A DNA stretch of 23,248 bases from Alphaproteobacteria bacterium (GCA_018969935.1 JAGWXJ010000010.1:1-23248); one strand, 5' to 3'. Shown: positions 1 through 7,793, numbered from the stretch's first letter. The notes: generated by a model from the sequence alone, not told the origin. Made by a program: numbers and translations.

Positions 1-979
1 CGTCAATCGGGAAGAAGCCGCACGTAGCGCCGTATTCGGGTGCCATGTTGGCAATGGTCGCGCGGTCGGCCAGCGACATATGGTCAAGGCCGTCACCGTA
101 AAATTCGACAAACTTGTTCACCACGCCTTTTTTGCGCAGCATCTGCGTAACTGTCAGCACGAGGTCGGTCGCGGTTGTACCTTCCTTCGGTTTACCCGTC
201 AGCTTGAAACCAATAACTTCAGGAATAAGCATGGATACAGGTTGGCCCAACATCGCGGCCTCGGCCTCGATACCGCCAACGCCCCAGCCAAGCACGGCCA
301 AACCGTTAATCATCGTGGTGTGGGAATCCGTGCCCACAACCGTATCAGGGTAGGCAACCGTGCGGCCCTTGTTGCTCTCGTCTTCGTCAGCCCAGATGGT
401 CTGGGCAAGGTTTTCAAGGTTCACTTGGTGGCAAATGCCAGTACCGGGTGGCACCACGCGGAAGTTGCGGAAGGCTTTTTGCCCCCACTTCAAAAACTTG
501 TAACGCTCGGCATTACGTTCGAATTCAAGGTCCACGTTTTTCTGGAAGGCCGTGGGCGCGCCAAATTCATCCACCATCACCGAGTGGTCGATGACAAGGT
601 CAACAGGCACCAGCGGGTTGATTTTCTGGGGGTCGCCGCCCATGGCAATCATGGCTTCGCGCATTGCGGCCAAATCCACAACGGCGGGCACGCCCGTAAA
701 ATCCTGCATCAGCACGCGGGCGGGGCGGTAGGCAATCTCGTGCTCGGTTTTACCAAGTGTTTTTTGCCAGCTTTTGAAAGCCTCGACATCTTCAACCGAT
801 ACGCTGCGGCCATCTTCAAAGCGCAGCATGTTCTCGAGCAGCACCTTGAGCGAGTAAGGCAGGCGTGAAATATCGCCAAGCTTCTCAGCCGCCGCAGGAA
901 GCGAGAAGTAATCGTACTCCTTCCCGTCGATTGTCAGGGTGCGGCGTGTCTGTAGCGTATCAAGTCCGGTGCGGGCCAT
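1..979 (-). CDS. acnA: Aconitate hydratase A, N-terminal part (runs off left edge)
   Basis: Aconitase isomerises citrate to isocitrate in the TCA cycle using a [4Fe-4S] cluster. The reverse strand from ATG 979 reads MARTGLDTLQTRRTLTIDGK and continues through family-typical stretches: SLPAAAEKLGDISRLPYSLK, VLLENMLRFEDG, DLVIDHSVMVD, RVVPPGTGICHQVNLE and VVGTDSHTTMINGLAVLGWG. It ends inside the window edge at ATIANMAPEYGATCGFFPID. About 326 codons of a roughly 890-residue protein are present; the cluster-binding cysteines lie outside. The start is supported by GAGG about 6 nt upstream. In many Alphaproteobacteria acnA lies next to the ccm genes, as here. No frameshift was seen in the visible part. 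Confidence 0.96.
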   Translation of the reverse strand, partial: MARTGLDTLQTRRTLTIDGKEYDYFSLPAAAEKLGDISRLPYSLKVLLENMLRFEDGRSVSVEDVEAFKSWQKTLGKTEHEIAYRPARVLMQDFTGVPAVVDLAAMREAMIAMGGDPQKINPLVPVDLVIDHSVMVDEFGAPTAFQKNVDLEFERNAERYKFLKWGQKAFRNFRVVPPGTGICHQVNLENLAQTIWADEDESNKGRTVAYPDTVVGTDSHTTMINGLAVLGWGVGGIEAEAAMLGQPVSMLIPEVIGFKLTGKPKEGTTATDLVLTVTQMLRKKGVVNKFVEFYGDGLDHMSLADRATIANMAPEYGATCGFFPID

Positions 980-1008
980 TGGAAACCTCAAAATGAATAT
1001 AGAAAATA

Positions 1009-1020
1009 GGGGGAACCCCC
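1009..1020. promoter_or_regulatory. G5/C5 inverted repeat in the acnA leader
   Basis: GGGGGAACCCCC lies 30-41 nt upstream of the acnA start in the 106-bp gap between acnA and the 311-aa gene. The arms are 5 bp with a 2-base centre, too tight for a good RNA hairpin, so a protein-binding site is as likely as a structure. No convincing -35/-10 pair was found for acnA in this gap. Function is unknown. Confidence 0.25.
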
Positions 1021-1085
1021 ATGATTGAAGGGTACCATGCACAGGAAAAAGATAAAGAAGCGTTAAAGCAGGAATACGGGGTGCA

Positions 1086-2021
1086 TCAGTTCAGATGCAG
1101 GCCCCTTTTACGCGCTTTTTCGGTTACGGCATGTTGTTGGGCCTCAAACCCCGCCGCCCACGAAGCGATATAGGGGTCATACCCCTTGGGAAGCTCCATA
1201 ACAGCCGTATCGCCCTCACGCTCGCCGTCGTTCATGCGCTTGTTGGCAATCCCGTAAGGCACCATGGGCAAAGGCTTGCGGCCATGGATGGTAAATTGCC
1301 CGCGCGCGTCAGGGCGAAGGTCAAAGGCCCAGTATTGCTCGCCCCCGTCACGGCCATAGCCTGTGGGGTAGTGCACGAAAAACTGCATATCGGCGGCATC
1401 CTCGGCCTTGAACAACCTCTCATAAACCGCACTCGCCACTTCAGGCAAAATCGCCTCGAACTTTTCGGGGTTCCTGCGGCTGGAGATACAGATATAACGC
1501 ACATCATCCATCCGCTCGGATGTCAGGATAAACGGCACCCCGCCCCCCACATCGGGCAGCAGGAAGGCCTGCGAGAAAATATCGAAGTCATTGGTACCGT
1601 TAAAAGCAGCCCCCTCGCCCTTGGGCGCAACCGGCAAGGCTTGAGTGCTGAATTTGGCCTTGCGCGCCGCCATCGCCTGCTTGATTTGCATGGTTTGCTC
1701 GAAAAGGTACTCGCGTACCTGCCGCAAGGTCTTGAATTCATCCGCTTTGGGGAATTGGGGTATTTTTTCACCCGCCAGTACGGCGCGGGAACTCAGGATG
1801 TTAAACATGCGGGAAGCAACCTGCGCGGGCGTCTTGAACTGGCGTTGGCGCATACGGCGCATGGTATCCAGCACGCCTACATACTCGGCGCGTGTTTCGC
1901 GGCTTAGCTTCCCAAGCTCGCGGACCTCGGCCACGGCACGCTGCCAGATGGCAGGAAGGCGTTCATGTTCGGCAATATATTTCTCTTCCCAATTGGGATC
2001 GTAAGTCGTCAAGACCTGCAC
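1086..2021 (-). CDS. Hypothetical protein, 311 aa
   Basis: I do not recognise this protein. It starts at GTG 2021 with AGGG about 9 nt upstream (MQVLTTYDPNWEEKY...) and ends at 1086. It has no signal peptide or membrane segment. The N-terminal half is rich in Arg, Glu and Gln and probably helical (residues about 15-120). A linker follows near residues 125-140, then a mixed alpha/beta part containing FDIFSQAFLLPDVGGG, RMDDVRYICISSRRNPEK, MQFFVHYPTGYGRDGGEQ and YWAFDLRP. The C-terminus is basic (EKARKRGLHLN). It lies between acnA and the divergent ccm operon and shares the 121-bp regulatory spacer with ccmA. Full length without interruptions and with a Shine-Dalgarno, so probably a real cytoplasmic protein. 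Confidence 0.75.
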   Translation of the reverse strand: MQVLTTYDPNWEEKYIAEHERLPAIWQRAVAEVRELGKLSRETRAEYVGVLDTMRRMRQRQFKTPAQVASRMFNILSSRAVLAGEKIPQFPKADEFKTLRQVREYLFEQTMQIKQAMAARKAKFSTQALPVAPKGEGAAFNGTNDFDIFSQAFLLPDVGGGVPFILTSERMDDVRYICISSRRNPEKFEAILPEVASAVYERLFKAEDAADMQFFVHYPTGYGRDGGEQYWAFDLRPDARGQFTIHGRKPLPMVPYGIANKRMNDGEREGDTAVMELPKGYDPYIASWAAGFEAQQHAVTEKARKRGLHLN

Positions 2022-2048
2022 AGCGAATTTCCCTGTTTTTTTGTCGTT

Positions 2049-2067
2049 ATTTTTCTTTAAGAAAAAT
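2049..2067. repeat. Near-perfect AT-rich inverted repeat upstream of ccmA
   Basis: Arms ATTTTTCTT and AAGAAAAAT flank a single T, giving 9-bp arms that are fully complementary. The element lies in the divergent spacer between the 311-aa gene and ccmA and its last base pairs overlap the FNR-like box that follows. It could be an operator or simply a flexible AT tract. Confidence 0.45.
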
Positions 2068-2079
2068 GATTTTCATCAA
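2066..2079. promoter_or_regulatory. FNR/FixK-like box (ATGAT-TTTC-ATCAA) in the ccmA promoter region
   Basis: The sequence ATGATTTTCATCAA matches 9 of the 10 fixed positions of the FNR/FixK consensus TTGAT-N4-ATCAA. Its centre is about 70 nt upstream of the ccmA start. A possible -10 hexamer, TATTTA, lies at 2098-2103, placing the box near -38, close to but not exactly at the usual class II position of -41.5. Known biology: FNR and FixK-type regulators control cytochrome and respiratory genes in response to oxygen. Inference: low-oxygen activation of the ccm operon, and possibly control of the divergent 311-aa gene. Confidence 0.5.
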
Positions 2080-2142
2080 GTGAGTCAATAGGTTTTCTAT
2101 TTAGCTTTCGCAAAACCCTTAACCGCCCTATAACCCTTACCG

Positions 2143-2706
2143 ATGTTGATGCTTGAAAACCTTACGATTGCCCGTGCGGGCGCCATTATGGCGCTCAATG
2201 TCACGCGTACCGTAAAGGCGGGCACGGTACTGGTGCTTAAAGGCCCCAACGGCTCGGGCAAAACATCATTCCTGCGCGGGCTTGCAGGCCTGCTGAAGCC
2301 CGAGGCAGGCGCCCTTACCAACGCCCCCTCCTTCCATTGGCTCTCGGCCCAGCCTATCCCGCCCTCCCTTGAAACCCCGCGCGAATATCTGGCCTTCCAC
2401 GCGGCTCTTATGGGCGGGCAGGCTGGCGCTAGCCCGTTCGGCATCAACGCCATCCTTGATACGCCTTTCAACCGCCTTTCAACCGGCCAGCGCCAGCGCG
2501 TCAAACTCTCGCGCCTCATGGTATCCGACCGCAAGCTCTGGCTCCTCGATGAACCTTCTGACGGTCTGGACGCCGCAGGCCTTGAAACCCTGCTCACCCT
2601 CATTGCCAGCCACACCGATAACGGCGGCATAGCGGTAATCGCCACACACCAGCCACACCTCTGGCCGCACGCCGAAACCATGCAGTTCGGGGCAGGTGCC
2701 GCATGA
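2143..2706 (+). CDS. ccmA: Heme exporter ATP-binding protein CcmA
   Basis: This is the ATPase of the CcmABCD transporter, which releases heme-loaded CcmE for cytochrome c biogenesis; it acts at the cytoplasmic face of the inner membrane. It has 187 aa, short but usual for CcmA. Walker A is GPNGSGKT (residues 34-41), the ABC signature is LSTGQRQRVKLSRL (from about 112), Walker B is LWLLDEP (about 132-138), and the switch His lies in ATHQ (about 169). Two starts are possible, ATG 2143 or ATG 2149, and neither has a clear Shine-Dalgarno. It is the first gene of the ccm operon and overlaps ccmB by ATGA. Confidence 0.95.
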   Translation: MLMLENLTIARAGAIMALNVTRTVKAGTVLVLKGPNGSGKTSFLRGLAGLLKPEAGALTNAPSFHWLSAQPIPPSLETPREYLAFHAALMGGQAGASPFGINAILDTPFNRLSTGQRQRVKLSRLMVSDRKLWLLDEPSDGLDAAGLETLLTLIASHTDNGGIAVIATHQPHLWPHAETMQFGAGAA

Positions 2707-3362
2707 TGCCGATATTCACCCGCATGCTCGCCCGCCTGACCCGTGCCCGCGGGTTGCACACGCTCAGCGTCGTGTTCTTTGCGCTCGCGCTCACGGCCTT
2801 TGTATTCGGCATCGGCGGCAACACATCCGACCTCGCCAACATTACCCCCGGCCTTGTATGGGCCGTGTTGTTGCTTTCATCCCTCCTCGGCCTGCCCCTG
2901 CTACTGGAAACCGATTGGGCTGACAGCACACTCGATGATTTCATTCTTTCGCCCATCCCCCTGCCCGCCCTCATGGCGCTCAAAATGCTTGCGCATATCG
3001 CAGCGACCGCCCTGCCCGCTGCCATTGCCGCAACACTATGTGTATTCGCAATGGCGCCTGATGCATTTTCACCGCAACTCGGTATCGGCCTCCTGCTGGG
3101 CGGTATTTCGTTCTCGGCCATCGGCATGCTCGGGGCTGCCCTCACCCTCGGCTCATCGCGCGCTGCCACCTTGCAGGCCGTTATCGTGATGCCCTTGGCG
3201 GTCCCGCCGCTTATCTTCGGGGCAGGCGCCGCAGGTGCCCCCCTTTTGGGTGTATCGCCCGTCATGCCCCTTTCCATGCTGGCTGCCTTTACGGTGTCCG
3301 CAGCAACCCTTGCGCCGTTTGCGGCAGCCGCTATCGTGCGTATGAAGGTAACCACGCCATGA
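2703..3362 (+). CDS. ccmB: Heme exporter membrane protein CcmB
   Basis: Integral membrane subunit of the CcmABCD complex. It has 219 aa, the usual family length, with about six hydrophobic segments. Family-like stretches include ALTAFVFGIGGNTSDLANITPGLVWAVLLLSSLLGL, DSTLDDFILSPIPLPALMALKML and VIVMPLAVPPLIFGAGAAGAP. The start overlaps the ccmA stop as ATGA, suggesting translational coupling; the end overlaps ccmC in the same way. Confidence 0.94.
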   Translation: MMPIFTRMLARLTRARGLHTLSVVFFALALTAFVFGIGGNTSDLANITPGLVWAVLLLSSLLGLPLLLETDWADSTLDDFILSPIPLPALMALKMLAHIAATALPAAIAATLCVFAMAPDAFSPQLGIGLLLGGISFSAIGMLGAALTLGSSRAATLQAVIVMPLAVPPLIFGAGAAGAPLLGVSPVMPLSMLAAFTVSAATLAPFAAAAIVRMKVTTP

Positions 3363-4069
3363 TCAATCTGTCTTACTTCGCAAACCCCGCCCGCTTCGAG
3401 CGCCTTGCAAAAACGCTGATGCCTGTTTTGGCAACCGTTGCCACCATCCTGCTGCCGCTTGGCCTTGTTGATGCGCTGCTCATTTCCCCGCCTGATTACC
3501 AGCAGGGCGATGCCGTGCGCATCATGTACATCCATGTACCGTCTGCGTGGCTTTCCATGGCCACGTATGCCGCTTGCGGCGTGGCCGCCATCATCGCAAT
3601 CGTCTGGAAGCACACGCTGGCCGAATTGTTTTTACGCGCGGCCCTTCCCTTCGGCGCTGCCGCCACAGCCATGTGCTTGGTAACCGGTATGCTGTGGGGC
3701 AAACCCATGTGGGGCACATGGTGGGTATGGGATGCACGGCTGACTTCCGTACTCGTCCTGTTCTTCATCTATATCGCAACGATAGCCTTGCTCGATGCCT
3801 TCGACAGGCCCGAACAAGGCGGACAGGCCGCCGCATGGCTGACAGTCATCGGCCTCGTAAACCTGCCCATCATCAAATACTCGGTGGAATGGTGGAACAC
3901 CTTGCACCAGCCCTCTAGCCTCTCCTCCATGAAACGCATGCTCAACCCTGCCATGGCCGCGGATATGATCCGCCCGCTGATGCTCATGACCATCGGGCTC
4001 ACATGCCTTGCCGCCATCATCGTGACGCTTCGCATGAAAATAGAAATCATGAAGCGCAAAAGGAAATAA
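3359..4069 (+). CDS. ccmC: Heme handling protein CcmC
   Basis: CcmC presents heme at the periplasmic face of the membrane and delivers it to CcmE. It has 236 aa with six hydrophobic segments. The tryptophan-rich WWD motif MWGTWWVWDARLTS sits at about residues 117-130. The two heme-ligand histidines are conserved: H59 in YIHVPSAW and H183 in TLHQPSS, matching E. coli H60 and H184. The start overlaps the ccmB stop (ATGA). The C-terminus is basic (KIEIMKRKRK). Confidence 0.96.
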   Translation: MINLSYFANPARFERLAKTLMPVLATVATILLPLGLVDALLISPPDYQQGDAVRIMYIHVPSAWLSMATYAACGVAAIIAIVWKHTLAELFLRAALPFGAAATAMCLVTGMLWGKPMWGTWWVWDARLTSVLVLFFIYIATIALLDAFDRPEQGGQAAAWLTVIGLVNLPIIKYSVEWWNTLHQPSSLSSMKRMLNPAMAADMIRPLMLMTIGLTCLAAIIVTLRMKIEIMKRKRK

Positions 4070-4070
4070 C

Positions 4071-4220
4071 ATGGACTTCCATACCTACATACAAATGGGC
4101 GGTTATGCCTTGCATGTCTGGGGTTCTTACGCGCTGGTGCTCCTGGTCATGGGAGGGTTTACCATACACGCGGTCGTAAAGCACGAACGCCTGAAAAACA
4201 GCACAGGGGCCAAACAATGA
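4071..4220 (+). CDS. ccmD: Heme exporter protein CcmD
   Basis: A 49-aa small membrane protein, MDFHTYIQMGGYALHVWGSY followed by a hydrophobic helix (ALVLLVMGGFTIHAVV) and a charged tail (KHERLKNSTGAKQ). CcmD stabilises the CcmABC-CcmE complex. Identification rests on its position between ccmC and ccmE, its length, and the family pattern of a short aromatic N-terminus, one helix and a basic tail. It begins one base after the ccmC stop and overlaps the ccmE start by ATGA. Confidence 0.9.
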   Translation: MDFHTYIQMGGYALHVWGSYALVLLVMGGFTIHAVVKHERLKNSTGAKQ

Positions 4221-4687
4221 CACCGCGTGCCCGCGCCCGCCTCACGGCCATCATCGTCATTTTGTGCGGCCTTGGGCTGGCGCTTGGTTTTGCGCTGTAT
4301 GGCCTCTCGGGCAAAATCACCTACTTCCAGACCCCAACCGACATCGCTACCGGCGCCCTTACATCCCAACAGCTGGAACGCAGCATCCGCGTGGGCGGTC
4401 TAGTCAAAACAGGCACCCTTAAACAAAGCGGCGAAACTTTTACGTTCACCCTGACCGATGGCCCGAATGATCTGGACGTCAGCTACAAGGGCGTCCTGCC
4501 CGATTTGTTCCGCGAAGGTCAGGGCATCGTGGCCCATGGCCATTACGATGCAGGCACAAAGCTGTTTACCGCCGATGAAGTACTGGCCAAGCACGATGAA
4601 AATTACATGCCGCCCGATGTCAAAAAAGGCCTCGAGGATGCACATAAACAAGGCCTTCAAACCCTGATGGAAAGCGATGGCAACTGA
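4217..4687 (+). CDS. ccmE: Periplasmic heme chaperone CcmE
   Basis: CcmE binds heme covalently and transiently and passes it to the CcmF/CcmH ligation complex. It has 156 aa. An N-terminal anchor lies at residues 9-30, followed by an OB-fold beta domain (SIRVGGLVKTGTLKQSGETF, VSYKGVLPDLFREGQGIVAHG). The heme-binding motif is LAKHDENYMPP, with H126 as the covalent attachment residue and Y130 as ligand, equivalent to E. coli H130 and Y134. The H-x3-Y form is the standard type, not the CxxxY variant. It overlaps ccmF by 11 bp. Confidence 0.97.
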   Translation: MTPRARARLTAIIVILCGLGLALGFALYGLSGKITYFQTPTDIATGALTSQQLERSIRVGGLVKTGTLKQSGETFTFTLTDGPNDLDVSYKGVLPDLFREGQGIVAHGHYDAGTKLFTADEVLAKHDENYMPPDVKKGLEDAHKQGLQTLMESDGN

Positions 4688-6515
4688 ACTAGGCCACTTC
4701 GCATTCTGCCTTTCGCTCGCGCTGTCCCTCCTCATGGGCTGGGCGGGGCTGAAGGGCCATCACACGGTAGCCGTGCGCGCAAGTCTGGCTGTATTCGGGT
4801 TGTGCGTACTGGCTTTCATGGGTCTCGAGGTTGCATACATTACATCCGACTTCTCGGTCGTCAGCGTCATCATGAATTCCCATTCCTTGAAACCCCTCGT
4901 CTATAAAATCACGGGGCTTTGGGGCAACCACGAGGGCTCGATGCTCCTCTGGATCTGCATGCTTGCTTTCTTTGGCGCGCTAATCGCCGTCATGCCATCG
5001 CTCAGGGATGAAGCTTTGCGCGATAAGGCTATGGGCATTCAGGGCCTCATCAGCGCGGGGTTCATCAGCTTCTCACTCATCACCTCCAACCCTTTCTTGC
5101 GCACGGATACGCCACCCTTTGACGGCAATTCACTTAATCCCGTGCTGCAGGATCTCGGCCTCGCCTTCCACCCCCCAACGCTGTATCTGGGTTATGTCGG
5201 TTTTTCTGCCGTGTTCTCGCTGGCGGCTGGCGCCCTGCTGGTTGGCCGTGTTGATAAGCATTGGGCATCCGCCATCAAACCGTTTGTTGCCATTGCATGG
5301 CTTGCCCTTTCGGCAGGTATCGCCATGGGCGGTAAATGGGCCTACTACGAACTCGGCTGGGGTGGCTGGTGGTACTGGGACCCCGTTGAAAACGCATCGC
5401 TCCTGCCGTGGCTGACAGGCACCGCCTTGCTGCATTCCCTGCTTGTCCTTGAATCGCGCGAGGCCCTGAAGCGTTGGACAATCCTGCTGGCCGTTGCCAC
5501 CTTCTCGCTTTCGTTACTCGGCACGTTCCTTGTGCGCTCAGGCGTGCTTTCATCCGTCCACGCCTTTGCCGTAGACCCCTTGCGCGGCACGTTCATCTTG
5601 GGCCTTCTGGCACTCTATTGTGGCGGGGCCTTTGCGCTGTATGCATGGCGCGCCCCCGCCCTCAAAACCATCCGCCTCTTTACACCCGTAAGCCGCGAGG
5701 GCGGGATTGTGATGAACAATCTCATCCTCGTCACCATGGCTGCCACCGTGCTAACCGGCACGCTGTATCCGCTTCTCATGGATGCGCTGGGCCTTGCACA
5801 AATCTCCGTGGGCGCGCCGTACTACAACGCCACCGTCGTCATGATGGCGCTGCCGCTATTCATCCTCATGGGCATAGGCCCCTTCCTGCCTTGGAAGCGC
5901 GCGGGCCGTTACGCATTTATAAAACCGCTGGCCATCTGCGCCGTCATCGCGCTTGCCATTACCTTCGCAAGCAAGCCGATGCTGGGCGTATTTGTGGCCG
6001 TATGGCTCATGGTTTCAAGCCTGGCCATGCTGCGTAAAAACATCACGCTTAAATCCGTATCCATGGTGCTCGGGCATTTCGGCTTGGGCCTTGCCGCCAT
6101 CGGCATGATGGGCACGATGCTCTGGAAGCAGGAAGACATAAGGGTCGTAAAACCGAATGACACCTTCACCGTGGGCCGCCACACCTTGGAATTTGCGGGT
6201 GTGGCCGATGTATTCGGCCCCAACTACGGCGCCTATGAAGCCACGGTAAAGCTGGACGGCGAAACCCTGCACCCCCAAAAACGCTGGTACCCCGTATCGG
6301 AATCCGAAACCACCGAGGCCGCAATCAAACTCACGCTGCTTGATGATGTGTATGTGGTACTGGGTGAACGCGATACAAAAGCAGGCCCTGATGCGTGGGT
6401 CCTGCGCACAACGGTGCATCCGTTCGTATCCACACTCTGGGCTGGCTTTGCCTGTGTCGTGCTTTCGGGCCTTGCCATGCTGGGCTACAGCCTGCGGGGG
6501 CGGCAAAAACCATGA
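4677..6515 (+). CDS. ccmF: Cytochrome c heme lyase subunit CcmF
   Basis: CcmF accepts heme from CcmE and attaches it to apocytochrome c together with CcmH and CcmI. It has 612 aa, somewhat shorter than the common 640-660, with many transmembrane segments. The WWD domain GWGGWWYWDPVENASLLPWL lies at about residues 227-246. Candidate heme-ligand histidines are H165 (HPPTLYLGYVG), H253, H295 (SSVHAFAVDP) and H467 (VLGHFG), matching the four conserved histidines of E. coli CcmF. The start ATG 4677 lies inside the end of ccmE, and the stop overlaps ccmG by ATGA. Confidence 0.97.
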   Translation: MATELGHFAFCLSLALSLLMGWAGLKGHHTVAVRASLAVFGLCVLAFMGLEVAYITSDFSVVSVIMNSHSLKPLVYKITGLWGNHEGSMLLWICMLAFFGALIAVMPSLRDEALRDKAMGIQGLISAGFISFSLITSNPFLRTDTPPFDGNSLNPVLQDLGLAFHPPTLYLGYVGFSAVFSLAAGALLVGRVDKHWASAIKPFVAIAWLALSAGIAMGGKWAYYELGWGGWWYWDPVENASLLPWLTGTALLHSLLVLESREALKRWTILLAVATFSLSLLGTFLVRSGVLSSVHAFAVDPLRGTFILGLLALYCGGAFALYAWRAPALKTIRLFTPVSREGGIVMNNLILVTMAATVLTGTLYPLLMDALGLAQISVGAPYYNATVVMMALPLFILMGIGPFLPWKRAGRYAFIKPLAICAVIALAITFASKPMLGVFVAVWLMVSSLAMLRKNITLKSVSMVLGHFGLGLAAIGMMGTMLWKQEDIRVVKPNDTFTVGRHTLEFAGVADVFGPNYGAYEATVKLDGETLHPQKRWYPVSESETTEAAIKLTLLDDVYVVLGERDTKAGPDAWVLRTTVHPFVSTLWAGFACVVLSGLAMLGYSLRGRQKP

Positions 6516-6994
6516 AGCGCATCCCCCTTACCATCATCCCTCTTGTGGCCGTGCTGCTGCTCGTGGCCCTGTTCATGGGCCGTTTGGCTGACCCGCGTAT
6601 GGCAGGCGCCATTGATAGTCCCCTTATAGGCAAACCTGCACCCGCCCTCGGCGCCAACATCAAGCCGCCTTACGTCATCAACTTCTTCGCAAGCTGGTGC
6701 ACACCCTGCGCCATCGAACACCCGTTCCTCATGAAAATGAAGGCACAGGGCGTCCAGATCATCGGTATCGCCTACAAGGATACGCCTGAAAAAATTACCG
6801 AATATCTGGCTCGCGGCGGCAACCCTTACACCAAAATCGTCTATGATGATAAAGGCGATGAAGGCATCACGTTTGGTATCACCGGCGTACCTGAAAGTTT
6901 TGCAGTCGATAGCACAGGCATTATCCGCACCCGCCTACAAGGCCCTTTTGCCGATGAAATCGCCGTAAAGGATTTTCTGGAGGCCATGCCATGA
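6512..6994 (+). CDS. ccmG: Thiol:disulfide interchange protein CcmG/DsbE
   Basis: A membrane-anchored periplasmic thioredoxin-like reductase that keeps the CXXCH cysteines of apocytochrome c (and CcmH) reduced. It has 160 aa. The N-terminal anchor is at residues 5-22, the active site is WCTPC at 62-66 (C63, C66), and the cis-proline loop is GVPESF with P127. The central acidic insertion typical of CcmG (YDDKGDEGITFGITGVPE) is present. A longer in-frame reading from 6395 exists, but ATG 6512 is preferred because it overlaps the ccmF stop as ATGA and begins directly with the signal anchor. Confidence 0.95.
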   Translation: MKRIPLTIIPLVAVLLLVALFMGRLADPRMAGAIDSPLIGKPAPALGANIKPPYVINFFASWCTPCAIEHPFLMKMKAQGVQIIGIAYKDTPEKITEYLARGGNPYTKIVYDDKGDEGITFGITGVPESFAVDSTGIIRTRLQGPFADEIAVKDFLEAMP

Positions 6995-7389
6995 AAAAGC
7001 TTCTGCTCGTTGCTGCGCTCTGGCTTCTGGCCCTGCCCGCTTTTGCCATCACCAACCCGAATGAGCGTTTATCCGATCCCGTGCAGGAGGCCCGCGCTCT
7101 TGCCATCACGCAGCAACTGCGCTGCGTCGTCTGCCAGAATGAAAGCATCGAGGCCTCGCACGCCGATATCGCAAAAGACCTTCGCGCGCTGGTACGCAAA
7201 CAAGTCGCCGAAGGCAAGAAGGATGCCGAGATATACGACTTCCTGCGCGCCCGTTACGGTGATTACATCATGCTTAACCCCCCCATGGCACCGCGCACCT
7301 ATATGCTATGGCTGATGCCCGTCATCATTTTTGCCGTAGGTGTTGCAATGGCCCTGCCCTCCCTTCGTAAAAGACGGAGGCACAAATGA
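6991..7389 (+). CDS. ccmH: Cytochrome c maturation protein CcmH (CycL type)
   Basis: CcmH is a thiol-oxidoreductase that engages apocytochrome c during heme ligation. It has 132 aa: signal peptide MKKLLLVAALWLLALPAFA, then the hallmark LRCVVCQNESIEAS (C45, C48), a helical bundle, and the FLRARYGDYIMLNPP motif, ending in a membrane anchor at about residues 104-122 and a basic tail. The length fits the short CcmH form without a fused TPR domain; that part is the next gene. The start overlaps the ccmG stop as ATGA. Confidence 0.95.
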   Translation: MKKLLLVAALWLLALPAFAITNPNERLSDPVQEARALAITQQLRCVVCQNESIEASHADIAKDLRALVRKQVAEGKKDAEIYDFLRARYGDYIMLNPPMAPRTYMLWLMPVIIFAVGVAMALPSLRKRRRHK

Positions 7390-7790
7390 TCATCACCCTC
7401 CTGCTCAGCGCCGTTCTGTGCGCGGTTATCCTTCTTTGGGTATTGGCACCCATCAACAATGCAAGGCAGTTTTATGCCCTTGCGTTTGCGGCGGCACTCT
7501 TCTCGCTCGGACTGTATCTTGCCTATGGGCGGCCCGATTTGCCCGCAGCGCCCGTACAAGTCGGCAAAGGCGCCGAGGCCGATTACAGGCAGATGATGCT
7601 CGATGAATTCACGATGATGGACAGGCTCTCGAAAAACCCCGATGACGCCGATGCTATGATAAGGCTTGCCATGCTGCGTCTGGCGCAAGGCCGCGGCGGC
7701 GAGGAAACACTGCGCCTGCTTGCACGTGCGGAAAAACTGGCACCCAAAGACAAGCGCCTGACCAAAATAAAACAATTGCTGGAAAAATAA
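7386..7790 (+). CDS. ccmI: Short CcmI/CycH-like protein
   Basis: Last gene of the ccm operon, overlapping ccmH by ATGA. At 134 aa it is far shorter than typical CcmI/CycH (about 300-400 aa). It has two N-terminal hydrophobic helices (about residues 2-20 and 30-47), a short periplasmic linker (GRPDLPAAPVQVGKGAEADY) and a helical region resembling one or two TPR units (DRLSKNPDDADAMIRLAMLRLAQGRGGEETLRLLARAEKLAPKDKR). CcmI recruits apocytochrome c to the CcmFH complex. The position and topology support the call. The long TPR domain is missing, so this is a reduced version or a related TPR protein. Confidence 0.72.
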   Translation: MIITLLLSAVLCAVILLWVLAPINNARQFYALAFAAALFSLGLYLAYGRPDLPAAPVQVGKGAEADYRQMMLDEFTMMDRLSKNPDDADAMIRLAMLRLAQGRGGEETLRLLARAEKLAPKDKRLTKIKQLLEK

Positions 7791-7793
7791 GCC

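Noticed and set aside
80..868. 262-aa open frame on the plus strand
   Set aside because: It is antisense to the clear acnA reading and has His/Arg-rich, non-protein-like composition.
1021..1173. 50-codon plus-strand frame starting MIEGYHAQEKDKEALKQEYG
   Set aside because: The first 20 residues look protein-like, but it then runs antisense through the end of the 311-aa gene with poor composition and lacks a good Shine-Dalgarno. Possibly a relic, not supported as a gene.
1095..1907. 270-aa plus-strand frame antisense to the 311-aa gene
   Set aside because: The reverse-strand protein has a Shine-Dalgarno and balanced composition; the plus frame looks like a high-GC shadow.
2600..3613. 337-aa minus-strand frame under ccmB/ccmC
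   Set aside because: Antisense to recognised ccm genes, Ala/Arg-rich low-complexity composition.
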